This document shows, piece by piece, positions 1-13,200 of a stretch of DNA of 64,000 bases (positions within the stretch are counted from its first letter, which is position 1; every line of letters begins with the position of its first letter). The stretch is from Hybos culiciformis. Taxonomy: Eukaryota > Arthropoda > Insecta > Diptera > Hybotidae. A program made the position numbers and the translations under genes. The notes below the pieces were generated by a model that was not told where the DNA came from, searched no databases, and was given only the letters and a program-made list of their open reading frames with translations. Location: positions 125,907,812 to 125,971,811 of the forward strand of contig OZ023273.1 in the NCBI GenBank assembly GCA_964007475.1. The letters run 5' to 3'.

Positions 1-3000
1 GTATGAATCGTTGCTCTAAATAAAATTTAAATTTTCTAATCATTTCAATACAAGTTTCTTTATTTCAAAACAAAAGAAATATTTACACAATTGTATGTCC
101 TTGTTTTGCTAACCGTTTCAATAATGTTACACACTGTACGCATGAAGAGCTGTCTAAACCTCTAAAAATATGGATGAATCATTATATAAAGCAAAGCTCG
201 TAATGTCTTTAACACTTACGTAGTTGGTTCATCTAAGAATAAAACTGGTGGATTACAAATCAGCTCAAGTGATATTGCTAATCGCTTCTTCTGGCCACCT
301 GATAGTTTTGCTGTGAACGTATTATAATGTTGATCGAGCCCAAGTTGCAATAAGATTTTTTTGACCTGAAAAACCATAAAATTATTGTTTTCAAAATATA
401 ACAAACCTAAAATTTAAAAAATTAGAAAGATCTACAAATATTCGGATTCAAGTTAACACATCCTAATATTGGAAACTTCGAAGAAAATCTTTTTAAATAT
501 ATGTATTGTAAAAGTTGTATAATTTATATTATCTTAGTTATAAAAGTTTTAGTAACATCAAGCTTATTACAAGAAATCTGGTTTGGTTTTTTTCAGTAAC
601 GAATATATTATATTTGCTTCTTTGCTTTACATTTTAACCTGTTTTCTATCAAAAAATTAAAAAACGGTTTTCATGTTTTGATTTTCTTCGTCCGTCTGTA
701 TGTCCCACAGTAAAATTCTTATAATATCAAACTATCAAAGTACTTATCAATGCCCAAAAATTTGAGATTTCCTCCATTTTTATCCAAACCGTGAGATTCT
801 AAGTTCACGGCGCTGAAAGCAGATTTCCAAGAAAATTGCTATACAGATAAAGAGCGATTACAGAGGCACGAAAAAAAATTTCCGACAAGTTTATAAAACT
901 TGATATTTTCAGATTATATAGCATACTTGGCCAAACTGCGGCTCGCGAGCCGCATGCGGCTCTCGTTCTTCTTCACTGCGGCTCTAGCCACATTCGAAAA
1001 AATATTGTTAAAAATTGATTTTAAAAAATACGATTTAAAAAAAACGTTTTCTTATGTAATGTATTGGTTGTCATATAATTTTTCTTTATAAATAAACATG
1101 CATGCGAATTTTTTTAAATAAATTATGAATGAAAATAAAGATAAATGAAAATGACAATAAAGACAGTTAACATATCGTCGGTCTCGTTTGTCCTAATATT
1201 GTAGAAAAATTATAAAAAACTAAAATTTTAATATGTTCAAAGTTAGAACTCGAAAGCTCATAAATTATCCGCAAGGCTATTTCTATTTTCCCGAAAGTAC
1301 CAAAACGTACTAAAGAAAATTCGAAAAAAATTTTCTTAAAGTATTTTTTTTTCAGTTTCGTGATTTTTGCATGAGACCGACGATATTTAAAACAATTTCT
1401 AATTGCGGCTCTCGACAATTCTGTTTTTGTAATATCGGCTCCTGTCGGGATAAAGTCTGGCCACCCCTGTTATATAGTGTTAAAAAAATGTATTCAATTA
1501 CTTCAATACATATCTAAAATTACAAAAAGATCTGCAAATAATTCAGAGCTTATTTCTTATGTTTAACTAAATAAATCCTTTGTGATTCAAACTCTTTTAG
1601 AACTTTTTATAATAAATCTTACTAAAGCTAGTATAAACTATTTTATTTTAATTAAAAAATACACTGGTAAAAATTTTTAGTGATTTTACATGAATTATCG
1701 TTGGTTTTTTCTATCCAATGATAATTCATGAACTATTACATTTTGTTTTTCCAAAATGTAAATTTTCACCTGGTTTGTAATTTTACAGTTTTACAGAATG
1801 TAGTTTTAGACGCCAAAAACCATCCAATTTTACTTTGTTTACTAAAAATACATATTACTCTTCCAGAATCTATGTAATTTTAATAGAAATTTGTGTAAAA
1901 ACTCAGTTTGATTTGCAAAAGTACAAAAAATTCAGGAAATTTGCAGAATTTGTGTAATATTGTAACGTAAAATTCTGTAATGTTCCATGAAAAAAATTTT
2001 ACCTGGTAGGTACTGTAAATTTACGTGTCTAGCAGTGTAAAGTTTTGTGTAATTTTACATTATTTTTTACAGTGTACTTTTGTTTATGTACCCTACGTGC
2101 GTATATTATCAACCATAATATGATCTTGAACTTAAATATACATCAAGGTTATTTATTGTTAAATTCCTTTAAAACATTTATCGTTAAAAGTTATCATCAA
2201 CTAATTTAAGAAAACTGAAAATTATATTAATAAAAATAAAATTTTTTTTCGCAAAGCTATAATTCATTTATAAGATGTAAACTATATTTATTATATTATG
2301 TATGTAAATCATATGTTATAAATTTTCGTTCACAGATAGGTATAGTTACTTCATAATAAAATGTATAATATGTTTTATTTATTATTACGGTAAAAAAATA
2401 TTATTTTTAATGTTTACTAACAATAAAATTCATTGACTTTATGTTATGTTATGTTAATTATTAATAATGTATATCATTGGATAAAGCTTAGGTCAACAAA
2501 ACTAGTTTTTATCTATTATATAGATATATCTTTTAAGATTTTCCTTACTATTATTTAATTATTCTTTTTTAATGTTTAATAAAGATGTGAATAAAATGTT
2601 TTAATCTAATATAATTTTGTTTTAAGGCACAAAGAGAGACTTTTAAATTTTGTTAGCATTTAATTGCATTTCAATTGTGTATATATAACTATATAATCAA
2701 TTAATTAAATTTATAGTAAGTCATATTTATGCGCTGGACATTTGGCCGCGATAGAATTTGTATGAAAAACCTCCGTGATGTAAAATGAAATATGCCCGCG
2801 CGGAAAATGTCACAAAATGAGCGGAAAAATGTCTTTGTAAAATGACATTTGTCCGCAATTTCCTTTTCCCTTTTTTTTATTGCTCGCGAAGGCGAAAAAA
2901 ATTGCGAAAATTGAAATATCTAAAGAAATATGTAATTTTTATTCAACTTACTAGATTTAATTTATATTTTTTTGTCACTTTGTATCCTAATTTTAAATGT

Positions 3001-6000
3001 GCAGCAATAATCATTGTTTCACCAACTGTTAACATTGGCCTCAATATGTCTTGCTGGTGAATATAACACGATAAACGACGGTAGCTTTCTGAATTAGTCG
3101 ATCTCGGATTACCATTAATTTGAACTACACCTGAAACTCCGGTTGCTTTATACCCGCTCATCACATTTAAAAGAGTACTTTTCCCTATAAAAATTATAAT
3201 TGTTATTTTTCAAGAAAAAGCTATACTGCAATATAACCGAATTGCACATAACATTAAAGTGGTACATATTTACCGGCCGGTTAATCATTGATTCAAAAAC
3301 AGAATAGTGAATAATTTTTATGAGTCATGAAATTTAGATACAATTTATTTGCATCTTATGCTTTGAACTTTATTTAATATGCATAGATACATCGGTATTA
3401 TGTATGTTTGTAAATATTTGACACTGTTTAATTGTAAAAACAGATAAAAAGTTTTTAAATTATTTTATTACTATTTAATGTTGTTAACCATTTTTTCGGC
3501 AACATTTTTAGAAGCATTAAGTAAATAGCAATTTACGTTTTAAAAATTTATAACTAATTAAATAAATTGATAATTAGGTTCAGGTCAAAAACAAAATACA
3601 TAAATTAAGGCTCTATATAAATTCGAAAAGATATAGCTTAAAATATTTTTATTATTTTCACAGAAGAATAATTCTTTTAATAAATTATAAAAAGCAGGTT
3701 ATATTGAAGTTATAAATTAAAATTTTTAAATATTTATTTTCTTTATGGATGAATAGAAAATATTATTTTAGAATGCGATATAAAAAATTGTTATTTTAAT
3801 AATTAATTAAAATTATCACAATTACCTGATCCTGAGGGACCCATAATTGCAGTCAATTCGCCTGATCGAAAAACTCCATTTATACCGTGTAGAATTTCTT
3901 TCGATACTAAAATAAACAAATTATGAGAAAATAATTAATCTTTCGTATAGCATAAAATCTTCGTAAAACATTATTTTTTACTTTAATTTATAATTTATTT
4001 TTATTTCGAATACATATTTCAATGGACTTTTTCCACCTTCTTCATTGATATGCTTTATCATCATTAAAGAAGTGATGAAAATAAATGATTGACAAAAGTT
4101 TTGTTTTACTAAATAATTTTTTTTTAATTGGTTTCTATAAAAATTCATTGAATTTTAAATTTTAATTTTATCTTTAATTGAAAATTATAAATAAGAAATT
4201 TTATTATAAGATTTAGTGTTTTTATATAAGATTATACTGTATATGCAATATATGAAATTTTATGTGCTAAGGCCTTATAACAGAAATAAACAAATAATAA
4301 TAATAAAAAAAATACATAAATGTAAATCTTACCGAAACGTTTTTTAGAGAATGAAAATTGTCGAACCGTATATTTAATATTTTGAAATTCAATATCAACT
4401 GAAAAGAAATAAAAGAAACATTTATTTAGTGATTTGAAAAATAAAATTTTGTAACTAAAGAACACATGTACCTAATTAAAAGTTTATACTGTAGATGTAT
4501 TTATATATGAAATGTCATGAAAACCAAAAGAAAAACTATTGCTTAAATGTATACTGAAATTATTTATAATATCATTAATACAATTCATACAACTGCAGCA
4601 AGTTAACATAAACACAAATTTATTTTAATTTCCCAATATAAATTAATTTTAATGGAAGATCAGATTTTCTCAAAAATTAAAAAGCTTCCATATTGAATTT
4701 TTTTTTCATGCATTAAAATCAAATCTTTCATTTCTCCCCATACTCGTGAGCTCTCGCTTTTCCATACTCTCGCTCAACAAAAAAATTTAATTAAAAAAAT
4801 TTAAATTTAAATTACGAGACTATGACGAAAAGTTTCGCGCAATTAATTTTTAAATAAATTACTCAAGCAAATACTGTACTCTACAATTTGACAATTTTTG
4901 AACCTTGAAATTGAACCGGAGTAACATAAATTTAATTACAATAATTTTAATGAATTGGTAGAAAAACAAAAACAAAACATTTTGGTTTTTTTATCGAAAA
5001 TCAAGTTTTAATTATATATCGTCGTAATTTAAATTGTTTACAGTGTATATATTATGATAGCTAATTAAAATTTAAATTATTTGTTAATTATCTAACACTC
5101 ATAAAGAAAATATATCAGAACAAAAAAAAGATACAAAGTTGAGAATATTAGGTCCTAGGTTATAATCTCGAATTACTTTTTGTATTCTTTTTGTTCTGCG
5201 CTTTCGAAACATTGGCATTACATTCAAAAATTTTCCTTTAAGACGCATATAACAACTAGTTGTAAATAATAAAAATTAAAAAGATAGATTTAAATTTTTT
5301 ACCTTATCAAATATAACGTATTTTATATTATATATAAACAATTTTACAAGTACACCCAACTCTTTTTTTACACGGTGGATACGTTCCAATGAAAACCGTG
5401 TAATTGAAAAACCGTGTAAAAAAAGACATGGTGAACATATTAAAATTGATGATATGTTCCACAACTTTAAAAAACCGTGTAAGTTGAAAAACTGAGCTAT
5501 ATCTTGTCGTAAAAACAGTGCAAAAAAAATATTAAAAAGTGAAACAAAAAAAAAAATATGAAAAACAGAAATTATATTGGTAAAGGCACAATGAACAAAA
5601 ATAAACCGTCGAATAAGTCTTTAAGAATCACCAAAATTAAAAATTGGTGCAATGCTTGTACACTTAATTTAAATAAATCTTTTAAAAAGCAAATTGAAAT
5701 AATTTTTTCTTCGAAAAAGCTCACAGTTTTGAATACAATTCCTTCGTGTTAGAGGACTAAATTCGTGTTAGACGAAATAAATCGTGCAAAAATAAATTTG
5801 TTTGATCTTTTTTTGGACCGTGTTATTTCAAAATCGTGTAAAAAAAGATTTGGGTGTAATATATTTTGTTGTGATTAATTAATTTTTAAAATTCCGTCAA
5901 AAACAAATAAACCTAGGGTCTTTATTTCATTTCTAAAATACACTACTAATAACAATTTTCATACACATTTTTTTTAGTAATATTGATTTATTAAGCATAT

Positions 6001-8218
6001 TATATATTGTACTAATATTTATTATTACAATGCTACATAAAAAAAAAAAAAAATGAAATATACAACACATGTAATAATATTACTAAAGGAGAAGAGCTTC
6101 TCGAACTGAAAAAACACAGTAATATCCCATTGTGGGCATTATGCAAATTCTTAAATTTTAACTTCCATATAAATTTATTACATAAACATATAGACTGGGA
6201 ATTCCTAACAACAAATTATACATAATATTAAAAAAAAAAACAATTCTGAATGGTACATTAACATTTATTTTACAGCATAAAATTGTTAATAATGTATGTA
6301 AATATAAATTAATATTAATGGATGAAACTGGAAATTTGATATATTCAATTAAAGCTTATTTTTAATTTATTTCGGGACGGGAGCATAGATTTTATATATT
6401 TTTTTTTCCAAATTATAATGAAATAAATTAGAAATAAATTCTGTATATAAAATATCGTTCTTTATTTCAATTAACATTGATACATAATACATTTTTTTGG
6501 TATAGAATAGAAATAATTATAAATTTTTTTAATGTTTTTTATTATGCACTTTAAGGTGGAAACTACTAAATTAAAATTTAATTGAAAGAAAAAAAAAATT
6601 TAAACCATAAAAGAATAATACGACATTTAAAACCTGGGTAAAATTCAGTAATAATTGTTTTTTTTTTTTAAAGAAGCTTGGAAAAGTAATTACGGCTTTT
6701 AAAAACCTGAAAACCCATTAACTTTAGATTTTTGCGCTTGTAAAAAAAAGTCTTCTTTTTTTATTTTAATTTAATATTTAGGTTTAATTGCTTACACTTT
6801 AGACTTTTTACCAGCGTACAAATTACTGACAATTAAAATTATCAAACCACAAAAAGTCATCTATAGTGTGGAGTTAAGATATCCTTTTAACTCAGTAAGG
6901 TTTGCGCAAACTGGTTGAAGTGCCCAACGATTAATATTGTGCTGTTAGGAAACGATATTATCTTATTAACAAACTTCGTAATTTTTCACTTACGTCAACC
7001 CATCAAAATTATGGAACCTGAAAAAAAGGTCCCGGATTATGCAAATTTAAATAGATTTCGATTAAAATTAGTATCGAGGGGCCGATAGATTTCAATTACA
7101 GGAGCCTAAAAAATGATCCCCGATTGTGTCCAATGATTCTGCCAGGGCACTGAAAATGGATTTCTTAAAAAATGGATATGTCGATTGAAGGAAACTAAGA
7201 AAAATTAAGCCAACGATTGTGCGGATTCGTATTTGAGGATGAAATATTTTTTATGTAAATTGATCCGAAAGTATTATATAAATCGAAAACGGGCCTAATA
7301 TTTGATTTATAATCTACTGTTCTTTATTTTTTTAATTTTTGGCAGAAAACGATGTTAGCACTACCCAAAATCCATCAGAGAATATCACAAAATGTTGAAA
7401 GATTCTCAAACTGAAAATTTGTATACATTTTTTAAATAAAATAATTTTATTAAATCTGAAATTATAATAAGTTTGCTTTTCGACTCTCTTATCTATTAAT
7501 ATGTTAAAAGTCACTTTTCTATATCCGGGAGATCCTGGTCCAAACTGATATAGTTTTGTATAAATATAAAAGGTATAATGACCAACGAGAAATATATATT
7601 TTGTTAGTAGATCTACGGAGAAAATCAACTCATATTATCATAATTTTTCAAAATTTAATTTGAAAAACTTTAATTTCTAAAATTAGATCAATTATTATAA
7701 TATTTATTTAATTATTATTTAAAAAAAGTACTACAGTTAAATTATATAAAATTTTCTTTTTCTTTTATATTTTAAGTTTATTTTAATAATAAAAAAAAAC
7801 AAAAATAAAAATAATATTTTATATTACGTTTTGCGTTACAAATTCTACCGTCCATTTCGATGGATTAAAAAAGACTAAACTTTTCAAATTAAAAAATTAT
7901 CTCAATAATTTTTATAATAAAATAAATTTCTAAAAAAAAATCAAAACAAAAAAAAAATAATTCATAGTTTATAGACAGGGTAAGTCTATTATTCTGTAAT
8001 TAAAATTACTACACAAAAAAAAAACTATTACATAAAGTTAATAATATGATTAAATAAATTTTAATCAAAAAAATTTACAAGTATAAAAAGTAAAAAAATA
8101 TAAGACAAGAAATATGTATAGTACCTTCATCTCTCTTTGGGTAATCCACATCCACAGTATCATAAACATAATCTATTTTATTACAATTTTGCAATTCTAT
8201 AATATTATCCTCCTGCAT
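1..8218 (-). CDS. ABCG half-transporter, ABCG1/4-like, 3' part beyond window
   Basis: N-terminal part of an ATP-binding cassette G-subfamily transporter, a membrane protein expected to export lipid or sterol-like substrates as a dimer. Exons read on the minus strand: 8218-8125, 4398-4333, 3906-3826, 3184-2952, 365-220, 161-87 and 15-1 (cut by the window edge). Every junction has GT/AG and keeps frame. The protein starts [10 protein letters not shown], then has the family's [12 protein letters not shown] entry motif, Walker A (GPSGSGKST), Q-loop (YIHQQD), signature LSGGQ and Walker B (VLFLDEPTT), then TGLDSSSC and the H-loop histidine in ATIH at the very edge. The transmembrane half must lie outside the window. 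An acceptor just upstream of the ATG (AG before 8229) suggests a 5' untranslated exon further right. It is the tandem paralogue of the gene at 27489-34609. The family is certain; the substrate is unknown. Confidence 0.88.
922..1469. mobile_element. hAT-type MITE with 8-bp target duplication
   Basis: The element is flanked on both sides by the identical 8-mer TTATATAG (914-921 and 1470-1477), the target duplication size of hAT transposons. The right end reads CTGGCCACCCCTG, and the left end has the related but decayed CATACTTGGCCA. Just inside the left end is a run of GCGGCTCGCGAGCCGCATGC type palindromic sequence. No transposase is present. A relative lies at 38179-38634. A second small element is inserted inside it. 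Confidence 0.75.
1174..1384. mobile_element. MITE, ATCGTCGGTCTC family, copy 1 (nested)
   Basis: It begins with ATCGTCGGTCTC and ends with the reverse complement GAGACCGACGAT. It shares internal sequence (CAGTTTCGTGATTTTTGCAT near the right end, a stretch around CCCGAAAGTACCAAAACGTA) with the element at 26196-26448, which is in the opposite orientation. It lies wholly inside the hAT-type MITE, so it inserted later. It has no coding capacity. Confidence 0.7.
1662..2074. mobile_element. Putative TA-flanked MITE
   Basis: The ends are short inverted repeats, CACTGGTAAAAA on the left and TTTTTTACAGTG on the right, each flanked by TA. The interior repeats GTAAAATT- and TTTTACA-like words and contains a small hairpin (ATGAATTATCGTTGG with CCAATGATAATTCAT, around 1690-1730). 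No reading frame was seen. Confidence 0.5.
2735..2855. repeat. Decayed copy of the ATTTGTCCGCG repeat
   Basis: It contains GGACATTTGGCCGCGAT, then GAATTTGTATGAAAAACC, then ATGACATTTGTCCGCAATT. These are the same order and words as the fresher cluster at 50588-50842. It lies in the intron before exon 5 of the partial ABCG gene. Confidence 0.55.
5353..5856. mobile_element. Putative Tc1/mariner-pogo-like MITE
   Basis: The inverted ends CACCCAACTCTTTTTTTACA and (reverse complement of the right end) CACCCAAATCTTTTTTTACA differ at one of the first 20 positions and are flanked by TA. The interior holds several degenerate ACCGTGTAA words, as in nonautonomous pogo-like elements. It lies in intron 1 of the partial ABCG gene. 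A small open frame inside it (5558-5752) is not gene-like. Confidence 0.6.
7015..7225. repeat. Degenerate tandem repeat, unit about 85-90 bp
   Basis: Three staggered blocks share the pattern GGAACCTGAAAAAA..CCCGGATTATG, GGAGCCTAAAAAA..CCCCGATTGTG and GGAAACTAAGAAAA..CAACGATTGTG, starting near 7015, 7101 and 7189, with ATAGATTTC words between them. GC content is higher than in the flanks. Divergence is large, so the assignment is tentative. Confidence 0.3.
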
Positions 8219-9842
8219 ATTGATGTTCTGAAAAAAGACAATGAAAAAATTGAGCTTTTCCCAACAATTTTCATGTTAATATCATGTAAATTATATGAAA
8301 TTATTTATTTTTAATTAATACCTTAAAGTTTTTTTTAATATTATTAATTCAATAGTTTTTGCAGTTTTAATGATTATATTTGTGAAGAAAAAAATATTTT
8401 TAAATATAATGTTCGAAAAATCAGAACCCATAAGTTCTCTTTAATGATTTGATTTTATTAAATAACTAGACATGGGAAATAATCTGAGAATAATAAAAAA
8501 TTACCGGCTTGTTAAAAAATTTAAATATAAATAAATGTTATAAAATTTCATTATTTGGAAATAATAATTTTTCGAACGTATTAATATTAATAATAAAGTT
8601 AGAATACAGAACGAGTCAGAATTATAAAATTACTATTTGACTGATGTTTGATTTTAATTTTGATTTTGTTTACTAAATATAATGTTATATTAATCTGTAT
8701 AATAATTGCATTATCCTCATAGTCACTTTCTAAGCCAATAAAGCACGCATTTATTTTTTATTTTTTGTCAGAATCAAAGTATTATAAATTATTAGTATAG
8801 TTTCAGAGTTTTCAAATAAAATTTACACTTAAGAGCTTCCTTAAAGAATAAATTGAAATTAAATAAAAATATAATACGGATAGTGTATTACTAATATAGA
8901 AAACGCCATTATAATTTTGTATCATAAAAAATTAAATTTTAAATTACATACTATTTTGAAATATTATACTATAAATTATATTAAAATAAATATATGTATT
9001 AAAAAAAAACACAGAATCTTTGTATTCTTTTTTGTTGAGAGTTCTAATAACTAATAATTAATATGTGGTGGAAAAGTTAAACAGTATTATAAATTATATA
9101 TTACAAAACAAAATAATTTTACTTTTATTTACTATTCCAATAATAATATGTTAGTAATATAATAAAATTAATGAAAGATATTAAATAAAATATGAATTTA
9201 TAAAGTTACACTTCTTTAGCGAGGTATTGTTGTAAAATTTATGTGACGATAAAAGGGAAATAATTCAGCGACAAGCGACAAATAGAAAAGTCCAAAATAT
9301 TTTCGTTTTTACCCCTCTAGTTTCTGAGCATAAAAATGTATGAAAAAGCGAAAAATTGTATAAAATAAGTATTTTGAAAAAAATTATACCGGACGAACAT
9401 CTGGGCGGATTTGAAATAATTTTATTGTATTAAAAAGGTGAAAACAGGAACTTAAGATAAAAAATATAAAATAGGCGATTTTTAGAATATCGTCGTATCA
9501 AAAAATTCGAGTGACGGAAAAAATTACCTGAGTTTGTGTGAAGCCTCACTAAAAATTTTATTTCTTTTTCGTTATATCAATGCTTATATATCCGTAAACA
9601 AATTGAAAAAAAAAACGGCGTGTGCACTTCAAAACTTTTTCCTCAATTAAATTTTGAAATTTACTATTAAGAACTTTAAAATACATTTATTTTTTAATAA
9701 TTTATTGATTTGATTATTTGTTCAATGAAATACCTTTATAAGTAAACAATTTTATTGCTATTATATTATTACGTTGCTGTTATCTTACATCGCTTGCAGT
9801 TTTGAGATAATCCTTTATTAAATATTTTGTAAATTGTAGATA

Positions 9843-10024
9843 TAGTACGATTCAAATCACTTGACCAATCCGTTATGCGAAGTTTTCCCTTTCCATTAAA
9901 AAATGCATACAAAATTTAGGGGAAATTATTTAAGAAAAAAGCTCATGCAATTTTTGTATAATAATTTTATTCAAATTTTACCCTCTCTTAAAAGCTCATT
10001 GGTCAAGTGATTTGAATCGTACTA
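9843..10024. mobile_element. MITE, TAGTACGATTCAAATC family, copy 1
   Basis: A 182-bp element with inverted ends TAGTACGATTCAAATCACTT and its complement, followed inward by GACCAAT. TA flanks both sides, as in Tc1/mariner-type insertion. The interior includes CCCTTTCCATT and TTTAGGGGAAATTATTTAAG. Its mirror image follows 60 bp downstream. Confidence 0.8.
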
Positions 10025-10084
10025 TAGCAAAAAAATATTCGATTCATAAAGTAAAATTAAAGCTTTAAATTTTACATTATGATA

Positions 10085-10266
10085 TAGTACGATTCAAATC
10101 ACTTGACCAATGAGCTTTTAAGAGAGGGTAAAATTTGAATAAAATTATTATACAAAAATTGCATGAGCTTTTTTCTTAAATAATTTCCCCTAAATTTTGT
10201 ATGCATTTTTTAATGGAAAGGGAAAACTTCGCATAACGGATTGGTCAAGTGATTTGAATCGTACTA
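10085..10266. mobile_element. MITE, TAGTACGATTCAAATC family, copy 2 (inverted)
   Basis: Read on the other strand, this is the same 182-bp element as 9843-10024, with no length difference and no difference that I could see by eye. It is again TA-flanked. The two copies form a very strong potential hairpin with a 60-bp loop (10025-10084). Confidence 0.8.
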
Positions 10267-13200
10267 TAGCAATGTTTGTTATTGTGATGGGCTAAAGAAA
10301 AAAATTCTTATTAACTAACTAATTTTTAAATTTGATTTTATTTTAATTTATTAGTGTGAATTAATTTTTGTAGTATTAACTTATTAAACAATAACAATCA
10401 AGTTCTCAAGAAGCAAACATGATGGGAAAAAATAATATATTTACATAAAAGGGTTATCTAATTTTATATTTACATATTATTATAAATACGAATTATGTAG
10501 GTTTATAGAGAATAGATAGTATCAATTGACATAAATGTTTGTATTATTACTAAATAAAAATACAAATATATGGAAAACATTAAAATCTGATGTGTAAAGT
10601 GAATTGTATACATAATAGTTAAAATAGAACTAGATATTCAAGTAATTAGAAAGCTTTGCTTACACTGCTTAAGTATAATGAGCTGTTCTGTGAGAATTGA
10701 TTATTCACAATTCAATTCAATATTTCTTAAACATTATAAAAATTATTATCTAAATTTAAAATTAAGCCTTATTTTAAATAATATTGGCGGTTTGTAAAAA
10801 AATAAGAATAATGTTAAATTAGTATAGAAGATTTATTTTTAAATTTAAACAAAAGTTCGAAAATGAAATATTATGTATAATTGAACTGATTATTATACAC
10901 ATTATTATTATTAATTATTCAATACACAAAGTTGAAATTTTCATTATTTAATATTTTTTGTTTTTTATTTTAACACTACGGCTTTAATTTTAAAAATTAA
11001 CACTTCTTAATTTTTTTTTATCTTCTGTGTTAAATCATATAAGTTAGTATTTTTAATGGGATTTTGGTTAATTAAATCTTTCAATTAACAATTTCATAGA
11101 TAATAATTTTATTACACATGTAGAAAAACAGACAGATTATTTGTTTTTGATCTGCGGTTTTATTGATTTACACATTAAATTATGGGTAACTTTTTTTTTT
11201 ATCAGAACACAAATTACAATTAAATATGCACCATATAAAAATATTGGATAAAAATATAAGCAATTCAATGTTTTCAACCTTTACAAATTTACCAAAGAAA
11301 TTTGTTTTATTATTTTAATAATATAGCGCGGAATAGGGATATATGAACACTACACAAAAAAAAAGAAACAAATAACAGCTTTAAATTTTCAGTTTTAAAA
11401 AAGTAAAACATGTTAACCAAGAAATTGAAAAATTATGAATAGTTTATAGCAGGTATTTTTCTTCAAAAAAAAAAATTATGTATTTTTATTATTTATTAAT
11501 CTTAAAAATGTTAACGAAAAAAAAAAAAAATAACGCATAATAATTACAAATTATCCTTGAGTTATTCCTTTCTTAATAATATAACTTTTCACTTCTTCAG
11601 ATAAATTTTTTAAAATTTTTATATATTTTAGACGTGCAAAATACTAAAATTTTTTAAACTTTTTAACAAAATTTCGACATTTTTTATAATTGCTTTGGGT
11701 ATGATGTAACATTTTTTTCCGCGCAGCATATAAAGTATCAATTTAATAAATAATGATATGTATTTTTTTCTTTTTGTCATTATCAGTAAAAGCATATATA
11801 AACTATAATTTATATTAGGTCATGTCATAAAAAAAAATACAGTTCAAATCGTTATAATGTTGTAACTTATGATTTTGTATTATGAATACATTTGAGAACT
11901 TAATCTAATTTTTTAAACGTATAAAGCAGTACTAGTTCAACAACTTTACTAACGTTAATTAATCAGATTTTTTTATTTATTTATTTATTAAATAAGTACC
12001 TACATTTACAATTGCGTATATAATTAAGCTCAAAGTGTGTAGATTCATCATCATAAATATATTAGACGAAAACTAATACTGATAAGAAGAACTAACGCAA
12101 TACATTTTTGGCGTTGCTTGGCAAAATAAAATAACCATATATAACACTTAATCTCTAGTCTCTTGATGACAATTAAAATTAAAGAAAAAAAAACTTGAAA
12201 GGCTTCTGCCCCTTATAATCATAATCAAGAAGACCTATATTACTTTTTTAATAAAAATTTTGATTCCAGTCAAATACAAATGAAATAATTTTTTTTATTC
12301 TCTGTTTGGATGAGAATCGACTTAATTTTTTTCATATTCTTTTTGCAGTGAGTTTATTTTTAATCCTTTTCAACAATCACCTATTGATATTCATTTAACT
12401 CTTCTTTTTAAATAAGGATTAATTAGATATAGACTTTAGAGAGAACTTATACATAGCAACATAGCTTACACTTTTGCCTGGAAAGATAATTTTCATTTTA
12501 TATTCCAGAGTTTTTTTTTTTTTTGAAAAGCAAGTATAAAAAAAAGTTATTAAACTATAAATGTACTTTGACTTTATTACACCTCACACACAATTTTGAT
12601 AAGAAATTCTTATATATGTTGGAACACAAAGAACTACATATATGATTTTTTAGTTTCTACTCAGGAAATGTTAAATGTAATTATTCTTTATTGAAACCTT
12701 TCAGTTTCAATGTTGTATTATTATTATTTTTTTTTTTTGCGTTAAGTAAACATTGACAATGAAAATACTCACCAGATTATACTTTTTGTTAATATTTACA
12801 TAGTATTTTCCTTTAAATAAATATTGTTTTAATTAATTTTTTAAATTGCATCTTATAATTAAAAAAAATAATATATTTTTGATAAGAAAATGTAAACAAA
12901 ATATTTCCTTAAAAAACATTTATTTCAATAATAACAATATATACAATTTATGTTACATACAGATACAATCTTTTTTTTGCGGGAAAAAGTCTTGAATTTC
13001 AGTATCATTGTATATAAATTTTACTTAATATTAAATCCGGTTTTTTAATTTGCCTTACAAAAATTTAGTGAATTCATCTTATGTTTATTGACTGTGAATA
13101 AAAGCAAAACAGTAAATATTAGCAAGAAAATCGAAAAGATCATTGAACTAAACAAATGTATTATGTCAAAAAAAAATTTCTTATATAAAAAGATAAGATG

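Noticed and set aside
1167..1418. 83-residue minus-strand frame
   Set aside because: It lies across a nested MITE; a matching frame over the sister MITE at 26168-26362 shows that it is repeat-derived.
7332..7628. 98-residue minus-strand frame
   Set aside because: Lies in ABCG intron 1, low-complexity and hydrophobic, with no recognisable motif or splice support; likely chance.
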